Shown here piece by piece: positions 7,726 to 14,395 of a stretch of DNA of 32,854 nucleotides. The translations under genes and the position numbers were made by a program. The notes beneath the pieces were generated by a model. It did not search any database, was not told the DNA's origin, and saw only the letters and a list, made by a program, of their open reading frames with translations. Origin of the DNA: Solirubrobacterales bacterium (GTDB lineage Bacteria > Actinomycetota > Thermoleophilia > Solirubrobacterales > Solirubrobacteraceae); NCBI GenBank assembly GCA_003132505.1, contig PKXY01000007.1, positions 15,977 through 48,830 of the forward strand, in the 5' to 3' direction. Every line of letters begins with the position of its first letter. The stretch's first letter is position 1.

Positions 7726-9077
7726 AGGATCTTGATCGCCATGCAGTACGCGGAGGCAACGAGCGTCGCACCCTGTACGCGCCGGCTCGCGCTGAGCGAG
7801 GCGGGTAGCAGCGCCCACATGCCATACCAGGGCAGCAGCCAAGCGCTGCACGCCAGCAGCGCCAGCGTCGCCCAGGCATAGCAGTCGAGCCACCAGGCAC
7901 CGCGCCAAGCGCGCCACAGGGTCGCAAGCGTCGCTGCCGCGAACAGCGCGATGAACACCAGGCGAATGCTCTCGGGCAGCAGGTAATGGGTCGCCGAGCC
8001 GCTCCCGGCGACGCGCCCGACGCCGAGCAGCATCGAGACCTCGGCGGGCACGCTGTGCTTCGCGACCTCGCGCTGCTCGGTCACCAGCGCCTGCCAGAGG
8101 CCGGAGAGATGCGTTCCAAAGACCGCGAACGACACGGCCGCGACCAGCACCGCGCCGCCAAGCAGCCAGATGAAGAGCTCCTTCCGGCGCTTTGCGCCAA
8201 GCAACGCGAAAGGGATCACAAGCCCCGCAGAAGCTTTCAGCGCCAGCGCGCCGATCAGCGACACGCCGGCCGCTCGCTCGCGCGCGCTGATCATCCAGAG
8301 CGCGGCAGCGGCGATCAGCGCGCCGAACAGGACGTCGTTGTGGGCACCGGCGACCGCAAACACGAGAACCAGCGGGTTGAGACCGTAGAGCGCGACGGTG
8401 AGCTTCGGCGTGCGGCCGAGCAGCCGTGAGGCCCGCCAGAGGACGACGATCGTGGCGAGGCTCGCCGCGGCCGCCACGACCTTCAATGTCCACAATCCGG
8501 CAGCGATGCCGAGCGGCACGAGCGCATAGGTCAGCAGCGTGAACAGCGGGCCGTAGGGAGTCGTCACCGTGTGCCACCCGAGGTAGGGATAGATGGCGTC
8601 CTGAGGGGCGGCGTTGGCCGTGTAGCTGTACGGACTCAGACCATGTAGGACGCCGAGTCGAGCGAAGCCGAGGTAGCCGAACACGTCGCTCGAGAGCAGC
8701 GGCGGGGCGAGCAGCGCCGCGAGATCGGCGAGTACGACAGCGACCCAGATACGGCGCGCCGGGAGCGCCCTGACGCACGCCAGGACAAGTAGGTAGCAAG
8801 CGAAGACGGCGAGCACCAGCCCCTCGAGCACACCGTGCCGCGTGGTGAAGCCGAACGGCTGCAGCGGACCCGCGAGCCAACCGGGAAAACGGTGCTCGCC
8901 CGACGGTACATAGCTGGACGGCGCGGAGGCGGCGTTGGCTCCGAGCAGGAACAGGCAGGCCACGAGCCCGCCGAGACCCACGCTGCCGAACGCGCGGACG
9001 ACGGCCTGCTCGCCACCGTGGGAGCGGCCGCGCGTGCCGGCGCCTGGCAGCTCGGAACCGAGCGTTGGGGAAGCCAC
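7722..9077 (-). CDS. GT-C type polyprenol-phosphate-mannose mannosyltransferase-like membrane protein (GT87/MptB-like)
   Basis: A 451-residue integral membrane protein with roughly eleven or twelve hydrophobic segments, starting at GTG 9077 on the minus strand. Features of GT-C enzymes that use lipid-linked mannose are visible: LLSSDVFGYLGFARLGVLHG with an Asp in the first outside loop and GLSPYSYT, then the NPLVLVFAVAGAHNDVLF segment, close to the NPLVLLE..GGHND pattern of the actinobacterial alpha-1,6-mannosyltransferase family. Characterised relatives extend cell-envelope mannans or lipomannans on the outer face of the membrane. The gene converges on the glycosidase-like triplet and shares a four-base CTAG stop with it. 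Exact linkage and donor are inferred only from family resemblance. Confidence 0.7.
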   Translation of the reverse strand: MASPTLGSELPGAGTRGRSHGGEQAVVRAFGSVGLGGLVACLFLLGANAASAPSSYVPSGEHRFPGWLAGPLQPFGFTTRHGVLEGLVLAVFACYLLVLACVRALPARRIWVAVVLADLAALLAPPLLSSDVFGYLGFARLGVLHGLSPYSYTANAAPQDAIYPYLGWHTVTTPYGPLFTLLTYALVPLGIAAGLWTLKVVAAAASLATIVVLWRASRLLGRTPKLTVALYGLNPLVLVFAVAGAHNDVLFGALIAAAALWMISARERAAGVSLIGALALKASAGLVIPFALLGAKRRKELFIWLLGGAVLVAAVSFAVFGTHLSGLWQALVTEQREVAKHSVPAEVSMLLGVGRVAGSGSATHYLLPESIRLVFIALFAAATLATLWRAWRGAWWLDCYAWATLALLACSAWLLPWYGMWALLPASLSASRRVQGATLVASAYCMAIKIL

Positions 9078-9183
9078 TCGGTGAATAGTCGCGGGTAGCG
9101 CAACCGTGATGTGTCCAGCGCGCTCTGCTTGCCCGCGAAACCTGTGATGATGCAGCTCTAGCCGGTCCGCCCGGCGGCCTGAG

Positions 9184-9195
9184 ATTCGTACGAAT
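9184..9195. promoter_or_regulatory. 12-bp perfect palindrome in a divergent intergenic region
   Basis: ATTCGTACGAAT is a perfect inverted repeat in the 175-base gap between the divergent GT87-like and GT28-fusion genes, three bases before the candidate -35 of the latter. Its AT content contrasts with the surrounding sequence, so a regulator site is plausible; no factor can be named. Confidence 0.35.
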
Positions 9196-9198
9196 TCC

Positions 9199-9227
9199 TT
9201 ACGTTCCTCTGCTGTGGCGGGTACAGT
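9199..9227 (+). promoter_or_regulatory. Candidate promoter of the GT28-fusion gene
   Basis: TTACGT at 9199-9204 and TACAGT at 9222-9227 are separated by 17 bases, giving a predicted start of transcription near 9234 and a short leader before the TTG at 9253. The -10 is good; the -35 is poor. Confidence 0.4.
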
Positions 9228-9252
9228 GCTTTAGCCTCCCGGCGCCCTTCAT

Positions 9253-11046
9253 TTGCGCTCCAACGATTCAAACGACTGTCCTGCGCCAAGCACGGCCCCG
9301 CCGCGCCGTGTTCTGATTCTGTCGGCTGACGTCGGCGAGGGGCACGCGGCGGCGGCTCGCGCGCTCCGCGAGCAGCTCGAGAGTTGCGGCGAGCCGGTCG
9401 AGGTGACGCTGATCGATGGGCTCGCGGCGATGGGGCCTCTGTTGCGCTCCGTCGTCTCCGACGGTTACCGGCGACAGCTGCAGGTGGCTCCGGCGTCCTA
9501 CTCGCTCTACTACTGGCTGCTCAAGCACGCGGCGCCCGTGCGCGGATTGACGAAGCTGATGCTCACCCGGATGGGAGCCAAGCCACTCGCCCGGGCGATC
9601 TCCGAGCACGCACCGGATGTCGTCGTCTCGACCTACCCGGCGATCACGGTCGTTCTCGGCTACATGCGCCGGCGCCGGATGCTCGATGTCCCGGCAGTCG
9701 CGACTATCACTGACATGACCGGGCTGTTCTTCTGGGCCCAGCGCGGGATCGATGCGCACCTCGTGATGTATGAGGCCTCGGTGCGCGATGTGGAGCGGAT
9801 CGCCGGTCCCGGCAGTGCGCAGGTCGTGCGCCCGTTGATCGCCGCCGAGTTCCTCGAGCCGCGCGAGCCGGCCGCCGCGCGCGCGGCCCTCGGACTGCCG
9901 CGCCGCGGGCATGTGGTCGTGGTCTCGGGCGGCGGTTGGGGGGTTGGCGACCTCGCCGGGGCAGTCGATGAGCTGGCACGGATCCCTGACACGACGGTCG
10001 TTTGCGTAGCCGGTCGCAACGACGCGGTCCGCGGGCGCCTCGCCGAGCGCTTCGCGGACAGCGAGCGGGTACGCATCCTTGGTTTCACGGACAGGATGGC
10101 GGACCTTCTCGCGGCCGCAGATGTGCTCGTCCACTCCACGGGCGGCGTCACGTGTCTGGAGGCGATGGCGCGTGGCTGTCCCGTCGTGTCCTACGGGCTG
10201 CCGGTGGGCCACGCGAAGCTCAACACGCGCCGGATGGCTGAGCACGACCTGCTCGCGCTGGCGAGCTCGCCGGCGGAGCTCGTCGGACACGTAGAGCGCA
10301 GTCGTCTGGACGGCGCGAAACGTCGCCAGATCGACGTCGGCGCTCGCCCCCCCGACGCCGCTGACATAGTGCTGCGAGCGCCTCTGCGCGTGCGGCCGAT
10401 TTCCCGCTGGCGCCTGCGCGCCGTGCGGGCGCTGACATCGACGGTATTGGCGCTTGGCCTCGGCGTGTGGGTGATGTCCACCGATGAGCTCGACGCTCTG
10501 GCTGCGGTCCTCAGCCATCAGGTGAAGATGGTCCCGACCAAAGTCGATGCCGTCGACATCGTCGTGCGCACACCGCCCAGCGAGGTCCGCGCGGTCGCGC
10601 TGCGCCTGAAGCGTGACGGCATCGAGGCGTCCTTCGCCTCGACCGCCGTCCCGAGCGCGGCGACCCTGCGAGTCCTCCACCAACTTGGCGACGATGCCGT
10701 CCCGGCGATCGATCGCGGCAGCATGCTCGGCTGGATCCACACCGCGGCTGAACTGCGCCGCGACGCCCGTCGCCTGCACCTCGGTCGCCACTTCTACTAC
10801 CTCGAGCCGTCAGACCCCTCGTTCGGTCAGCTGGTGCTGGCGCACGTCACCGGCGCGCAGGGGGTCACCGGCGCCGTTCAGTTCCGCCGCGAAGGGGCCG
10901 CATTCTCGCGCACGCCGGGAACCGGAGACATCGTCGTGGTGAGGCTTCCAGCCTCAGCGGGCGCCGCGCGCGCGGTCAGCAGGCTCGTCGTGGCGCTGCG
11001 GGAGTCGCGGCTGTCCGGTGTGCCGCTGCCGACGACCCCGATCTGA
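9253..11046 (+). CDS. GT28 (MGDG-synthase-like) glycosyltransferase fused to a degenerate deacetylase-like domain
   Basis: A 597-residue protein in three parts. Residues ~15-370 are a GT-B glycosyltransferase of the GT28/diacylglycerol glucosyl- or galactosyltransferase type: VLILSADVGEGHAAAARAL (His31 region), PDVVVSTYPAITVVLG, VVVVSGGGWG, and the donor-binding HSTGGVTCLEAMARGCPVV. A single hydrophobic helix lies at ~388-408 (TSTVLALGLGVWVM). The remaining ~185 residues follow the secondary-structure rhythm of the polysaccharide deacetylase encoded just downstream (IVVRTPP for LTFDDGP, RDGIEASFAST for RGVHATFFLV, GDIVVVRLP for GSVGLLHDA) but lack the metal Asp and His residues. Start TTG 9253 fits the promoter spacing. 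The transferred sugar and acceptor are unknown; a membrane lipid acceptor is the family norm. Confidence 0.75.
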   Translation: MRSNDSNDCPAPSTAPPRRVLILSADVGEGHAAAARALREQLESCGEPVEVTLIDGLAAMGPLLRSVVSDGYRRQLQVAPASYSLYYWLLKHAAPVRGLTKLMLTRMGAKPLARAISEHAPDVVVSTYPAITVVLGYMRRRRMLDVPAVATITDMTGLFFWAQRGIDAHLVMYEASVRDVERIAGPGSAQVVRPLIAAEFLEPREPAAARAALGLPRRGHVVVVSGGGWGVGDLAGAVDELARIPDTTVVCVAGRNDAVRGRLAERFADSERVRILGFTDRMADLLAAADVLVHSTGGVTCLEAMARGCPVVSYGLPVGHAKLNTRRMAEHDLLALASSPAELVGHVERSRLDGAKRRQIDVGARPPDAADIVLRAPLRVRPISRWRLRAVRALTSTVLALGLGVWVMSTDELDALAAVLSHQVKMVPTKVDAVDIVVRTPPSEVRAVALRLKRDGIEASFASTAVPSAATLRVLHQLGDDAVPAIDRGSMLGWIHTAAELRRDARRLHLGRHFYYLEPSDPSFGQLVLAHVTGAQGVTGAVQFRREGAAFSRTPGTGDIVVVRLPASAGAARAVSRLVVALRESRLSGVPLPTTPI

Positions 11047-11936
11047 GGCTCTTCGCGCAAGCGCTGTGCCAGCTCACGCTCGCGGCTGCCGCTGAGCGCC
11101 AGCAGTGCCGGCGAGCGGGCCAGCGTCGTAGCTCCAGCGAGCAGCACGAGCAGGCAAAAGACGAGCGGGACGCCCGAGAGCGGTGAGTTGAGAAAGCTCT
11201 CGTGGAGGATCAGCGGCGCAAGCATCACCGGCACGAACGTCTGGGCGACGAACACGACTGGCGCAACGAGGATCGCGGCGCGCTGCTGCAACGCGCTCAT
11301 CTCGGCGATCAGGCCGACCACCGAGGCGGTGATCGCTGCCGCTCCCCAGAGCACCGCCGTCAGCCAGTGGTCGCCCGACGCGGCATCGGCGACGAGTTTG
11401 GTCGCCAGCGCGCCCCAGGCAAATGCGAGGCCGGCGGCGATCATCGTCAGGTTGGCGATCGACCGGCCGAGGAAATGCGCGGCGAACGGCACCAGTGCCG
11501 CCGCGCCGAGCAGCGTCAGTACCAGCACGAGCGCGACTCCATGGACGTGCTGCGTGGTGCGATCGGGCGCGAGCGCCGCGATTCCAACGACTCCCGCGAC
11601 GATCGCGCAGACCGCCATCAGCTCGCGGCGGCCTGGGCGCTCGTCGAGCATGCGCTCGCCGAGCGCCAGCAACACGAGCAGCCCGATGGCCAGCGCCGGC
11701 TGCACCACCTCGAGCGGCACGAACAGCAGAGCGACTATCTGCAGTGGCCACCCCAGCGCGGTCATCGCCGTACCGGCGAGCCAGCGGCCGCGGCGCAGGA
11801 GCTGCCCGAGCAGCGAGATTCGCAGCGTGTGGCGCTGACTCGTCGCGCGGGCATCGATCGCCTGGACGCCGATCCCTAGGCTGTAGAGCGTCGATGCCCC
11901 GGTTGCCGCCAGGATTCCGATGAGCAGCGAAAGCAT
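10878..11936 (-). CDS. DMT/EamA-like multispan membrane protein with long soluble tail
   Basis: A 352-residue protein with about nine or ten hydrophobic helices in the first ~275 residues, in a repeated ~five-helix arrangement seen in drug/metabolite-transporter superfamily members (for example VVQPALAIGLLVLLALGERML closing one helix set, and the late PLILHE segment before the last helix). No substrate can be inferred. The last ~70 residues are hydrophilic and Ser/Arg/Thr rich, and their coding sequence runs 169 bases antiparallel into the 3' end of the GT28-fusion gene. The ATG at 11936 lies within a CATG shared with the divergent deacetylase start, so no intergenic region exists between them. 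Confidence 0.62.
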   Translation of the reverse strand: MLSLLIGILAATGASTLYSLGIGVQAIDARATSQRHTLRISLLGQLLRRGRWLAGTAMTALGWPLQIVALLFVPLEVVQPALAIGLLVLLALGERMLDERPGRRELMAVCAIVAGVVGIAALAPDRTTQHVHGVALVLVLTLLGAAALVPFAAHFLGRSIANLTMIAAGLAFAWGALATKLVADAASGDHWLTAVLWGAAAITASVVGLIAEMSALQQRAAILVAPVVFVAQTFVPVMLAPLILHESFLNSPLSGVPLVFCLLVLLAGATTLARSPALLALSGSRERELAQRLREEPQIGVVGSGTPDSRDSRSATTSLLTARAAPAEAGSLTTTMSPVPGVRENAAPSRRN

Positions 11937-12663
11937 GGCCGGGCGCGATCATCGCATCCTCGGGGCGCCGGGCACCCTTGCGCTGACCTGCTCGCTGATT
12001 GGTGGCGCCTATCTGGCGCCGGCAGCCGCTTTCTACGTCGCGCCGTTGCGCCGCATCCTCGGCATCGCCACGACGACGCTTGACGGGCGCGGCTTCGGCC
12101 TGACCTTCGATGACGGACCACACCCGCAGGGCACGCCGGCAGTGCTCGAGCTGCTCGCGGCCCGCGGCGTGCACGCGACGTTCTTCCTCGTCGGCGAGCA
12201 GGTGGCGCGCAACCCCTCACTGGCGGCGGAGATCGTCGCCGCCGGGCACGGGATCGGCCTCCACTGCGATCGCCATCGAAATCTCCTGCGCCTCGGGCCG
12301 GCCGCCGCCGCCGACGACATCGCGCGGGCACGCGGGCGGATCGAAGACGCGACCGGTTGTGCGATCGAGCACTACCGCCCGCCGTATGGCATCTTCAACG
12401 CGGCCGCCCTGGCGATCGCGAAGCGTCACGGTTGGCGGCCCCTGCTGTGGACGCACTGGGGTCGCGACTGGGAGGCGCAAGCGACGGCGGCGTCGATCAC
12501 GGAGCTCCTGGTTGGCGGCGACGTCGCCGAGGGGTCGGTAGGGCTGCTGCACGATGCCGACGACTACGCCAGCCCCGGTTCGTGGCGGCGCACTGTCGCC
12601 GCCCTGCCGCTGGTGCTCGATGAGCTCGAGCGCCGCGGGCTCAAAGCGACGCTCGCGCTCTGA
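11920..12663 (+). CDS. Polysaccharide deacetylase (NodB domain, CE4-like)
   Basis: A 247-residue protein with an N-terminal hydrophobic segment (TLALTCSLIGGAYLAPAAAF) that probably anchors or exports it, followed by a NodB homology domain. Motif 1 is LTFDDGPHP with the catalytic-base and metal Asp pair; motif 2 reads GLHCDRH, an HxxxH metal pair in which the usual Ser/Thr after the first His is Cys; motif 3 is YRPPYGIFN; later GLLHDAD supplies the final catalytic His. Such enzymes remove N- or O-acetyl groups from envelope polysaccharides. ATG 11920 and ATG 11935 are both possible starts; both overlap or touch the divergent DMT-like gene. Its proximity to the fusion protein carrying a dead version of the same fold is notable. 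Confidence 0.82.
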   Translation: MSSESMAGRDHRILGAPGTLALTCSLIGGAYLAPAAAFYVAPLRRILGIATTTLDGRGFGLTFDDGPHPQGTPAVLELLAARGVHATFFLVGEQVARNPSLAAEIVAAGHGIGLHCDRHRNLLRLGPAAAADDIARARGRIEDATGCAIEHYRPPYGIFNAAALAIAKRHGWRPLLWTHWGRDWEAQATAASITELLVGGDVAEGSVGLLHDADDYASPGSWRRTVAALPLVLDELERRGLKATLAL

Positions 12664-12678
12664 GCGGCAAGCGGCGAA

Positions 12679-12696
12679 TGTCACAAGCTTGTTACA
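12679..12696. promoter_or_regulatory. Operator-like palindrome / 11-bp direct repeat over the atp promoter
   Basis: TGTCACAAGCTTGTTACA matches its own reverse complement at 16 of 18 positions and covers the -35 of the atp promoter. It can also be read as GTCACAAG and GTTACAAA, two half-sites on the same strand spaced 11 bases, the layout used by OmpR/PhoB-type response regulators; the half-site resembles the reported GTCACA-type motif of actinobacterial MtrA. It is nested inside an 8-bp inverted repeat (12671-12678 with 12700-12707). Regulator identity is inference. Confidence 0.45.
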
Positions 12697-12717
12697 AAGT
12701 TCGCCGCCATGTAGACT
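12689..12717 (+). promoter_or_regulatory. Promoter of the ATP synthase operon
   Basis: TTGTTA at 12689-12694 and TAGACT at 12712-12717 are separated by 17 bases, the best sigma70-like pair in the window. Transcription would start near 12724, giving a leader of about 165 bases before the first small gene at 12890. Confidence 0.6.
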
Positions 12718-12871
12718 GCCGCCGTCGTCGTTGCGCCCAGCCTCCCGGCGCGCGACGGGACCGTGCAGCGAGTAGCTGCGCGGGCGTCCGCGGTTGTCGG
12801 GGGCGCCACGATGAATGCCTCGCAAGACGCCTCCAAACGACTGGCCACCTTTCCTCCGGCACTCGCCATGA

Positions 12872-12902
12872 GCGAGCCGGCGAGCGAGCATGACGGGCTC
12901 GC
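12872..12902 (+). promoter_or_regulatory. Hairpin enclosing the start of the first atp-operon gene
   Basis: GCGAGCC at 12872-12878 pairs with GGCTCGC at 12896-12902. The 17-base loop contains the purine-rich GCGAG and the ATG at 12890, so the fold could affect initiation. In such GC-rich sequence a chance pairing is possible. Confidence 0.3.
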
Positions 12903-13093
12903 ACCGGCCGCTCAGCGGCCGGGACGCAGCGGGCGCCGGGGCGCTGCTGCTGGCCGTCAACCTGGGCTGCGCCGCCGCTGGCGCGGCGATCGGTGCCGCG
13001 GTGGGCGCAGCCGTGCCGCTGGCGCTGGCCGGCTTCGGGATCGGCTTCTTCCTCGGGATCGCCGTTGTCGTTAAGCGCTTCCGCGATGTCTGA
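12890..13093 (+). CDS. AtpZ-like small membrane protein of the ATP synthase operon
   Basis: A 67-residue protein with two hydrophobic helices (ALLLAVNLGCAAAGAAIGAAVG and PLALAGFGIGFFLGIAVVV) separated by a short turn and ending in basic KRFRDV. Size, two-helix hairpin, Gly/Ala-rich composition and position at the head of the atp operon match the AtpZ / ATPase-gene-1 family, proposed to assist Fo assembly or Mg2+ supply. An in-frame TGA at 12869-12871 limits the upstream choice and ATG 12890 is the only sensible start. Its stop lies inside the start region of the next gene (ATGTCTGA), indicating coupling. The family assignment rests on weak similarity and context. Confidence 0.6.
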   Translation: MTGSHRPLSGRDAAGAGALLLAVNLGCAAAGAAIGAAVGAAVPLALAGFGIGFFLGIAVVVKRFRDV

Positions 13094-13463
13094 GCGGCCC
13101 ATGAACCTCGTCCGCTACGCAGACCTGGTGCTCCTGGCGATCGGCGCCGCCGTCGCGATCCCACTCGGCGCGCCGGTCCTCGGTTACGCAATCGGCGCCG
13201 GAACCTGGCTTTTGCAGCGGGTTGTCCAGGAGGCCGACAAGCGCTGGATCGCGAAGGTCGATAAGCCGGTCAGGCGTGCCGGATACACGCTGTTCGAAGC
13301 TTTCGGGCGGATCTGGCTGCTGGCCGGCGGGATCATCGTCGCGATCGTCGTCGGAGATCGCGCCGACGCCCTGACGGCGGCACTGATCATCCTCGGCGCT
13401 TACACGGTCGCGTTCCTGCTGCGCATCTCGAGCGGGCCGCCACAGGGACAGCCGGCACGATGA
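13086..13463 (+). CDS. AtpI-like membrane protein of the ATP synthase operon
   Basis: A 125-residue protein from ATG 13086, which overlaps the preceding stop by eight bases; ATG 13101 (MNLVRYAD) is an alternative. Upstream in-frame codons back to 12993 are a frame shadow of the previous gene. Four hydrophobic stretches are visible: LVLLAIGAAVAIPLG, APVLGYAIGAGTWLL, IWLLAGGIIVAIVVG and ALTAALIILGAYTVAFLL, with a basic amphipathic region (EADKRWIAKVDKPVRRAG) in the middle. In Streptomyces and mycobacteria an AtpI-type protein occupies this place before atpB, so AtpI function (c-ring assembly aid) is the best guess, by position and topology rather than clear motif. Its TGA overlaps the atpB ATG as ATGA. 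Confidence 0.55.
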   Translation: MSERPMNLVRYADLVLLAIGAAVAIPLGAPVLGYAIGAGTWLLQRVVQEADKRWIAKVDKPVRRAGYTLFEAFGRIWLLAGGIIVAIVVGDRADALTAALIILGAYTVAFLLRISSGPPQGQPAR

Positions 13464-14377
13464 CGTGGATTCGGGGGTGGAGCAAGAAGCGGAAGATGAT
13501 CGTCGGCTTCCTGGTGGTCTGGCTGGGTGGCACGGTTGCGCTCGGGCTTGCGTTCGGGCTGCACGGCAAGAAGAACAACAGCTACCTGCCGCAGGACGAG
13601 TTCAAGCTGTTCACCTGGGCCCACCTGTTCGGCCCGATCAATCTCGACAAGGGCGTGCTCTACATCGTGCTCGCCGGCGCGATCACGGTCGGCGCGATGG
13701 TTTGGATTGCGAGGCGGATGGCGATGCGTCCGAACCGCGTTCAGACCGCGGTGGAACTCGCCTACGGCGTCTGCAAGCGGCAGATCACCGACGACAACAT
13801 GGACGAGGACATGGCGCGCAAGTGGTTCCCGCTGGTCGCGACGCTGTTCTTCTTCATCCTCGTCTCCAACCTGCTCGGCTACATCCCGCTACCGGTCAAC
13901 ACGAATCCAAACGAGGAGATTCACCTCTTCGGAGCGACGCTGCCGTCCTTCCAACTGTTCGCCGCGACGACCAACATCTCGTTCCCACTCGTGCTGGCGC
14001 TGATCGTCTACGTCGCCTTCAACGCGGAGGGCGTCCGTGCCCACGGGCCGGTCGGCTACGTCAAGAGCCTGATCCCGGCGGGCGTGGGCGGGGCGATGCT
14101 CGTGCTGATCTTTCCGATCGAGATCCTCTCCAACATCCTGCGGTTGCTGTCGCTGATGATCCGCCTCTGGGCCAATCTGCTCGCGGGCCACATGCTGATC
14201 GCGTTTATGAGCGGCGGACTCGCGGTGCTGCTCGGCCTGAAGTTCCTCGCCTGGATCCTGCTCCCGTTCGGCGTTCTCATCTTCCTCTTCGAGGCGGTGC
14301 TGATCGCCGGTCTCCAAGCCTTCATCTTCGCCATACTCGCCGCGATCTACCTCGGCAGCGCGGTGTCCGAACACTAG
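13460..14377 (+). CDS. atpB: F1Fo ATP synthase subunit a
   Basis: The 305-residue stator subunit that forms the two proton half-channels against the c-ring. The essential arginine is Arg235 in SLMIRLWANLLAGHM, followed by the conserved Asn and GH of the a-subunit signature, and the last helices (LPFGVLIFLFEAVLIAGLQAFIFAIL) match the family end. Five or six membrane helices are visible. It is longer than many a subunits because of an N-terminal ~70-residue part with an extra hydrophobic segment (MIVGFLVVWLGGTVALGLAFGL) and the charged KLFTWAHLFGPINLDKG region. ATG 13460 overlaps the upstream stop (ATGA). A weak AGGGA lies 12-16 bases upstream. Confidence 0.96.
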   Translation: MTWIRGWSKKRKMIVGFLVVWLGGTVALGLAFGLHGKKNNSYLPQDEFKLFTWAHLFGPINLDKGVLYIVLAGAITVGAMVWIARRMAMRPNRVQTAVELAYGVCKRQITDDNMDEDMARKWFPLVATLFFFILVSNLLGYIPLPVNTNPNEEIHLFGATLPSFQLFAATTNISFPLVLALIVYVAFNAEGVRAHGPVGYVKSLIPAGVGGAMLVLIFPIEILSNILRLLSLMIRLWANLLAGHMLIAFMSGGLAVLLGLKFLAWILLPFGVLIFLFEAVLIAGLQAFIFAILAAIYLGSAVSEH

Positions 14378-14383
14378 CCCGAT

Positions 14384-14389
14384 AAGGAG
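14384..14389 (+). promoter_or_regulatory. Strong ribosome-binding site that fixes the atpE TTG start
   Basis: AAGGAG lies six bases before TTG 14396. The next in-frame start, GTG 14408, would be 18 bases away, so the TTG and its hydrophobic N-terminal extension are supported. Confidence 0.75.
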
Positions 14390-14395
14390 TCCAAC

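Noticed and set aside
7024-8880. A 618-codon minus-strand open frame
   Set aside because: It overlaps the GT87-like gene on the same strand in another frame and copy 3 of the glycosidase-like genes; its translation is Arg/Ala-rich without motifs, typical of a shadow frame in GC-rich DNA.
9268-10791. A 507-codon minus-strand open frame
   Set aside because: Antisense shadow of the GT28-fusion gene, rich in His/Arg/Asp, no motifs.
12763-13074. A 103-codon ORF upstream of and overlapping the AtpZ-like gene
   Set aside because: The second half is the Arg-rich out-of-frame reading of the AtpZ-like gene, and the first half has no motif or hydrophobic segment; more likely leader RNA.
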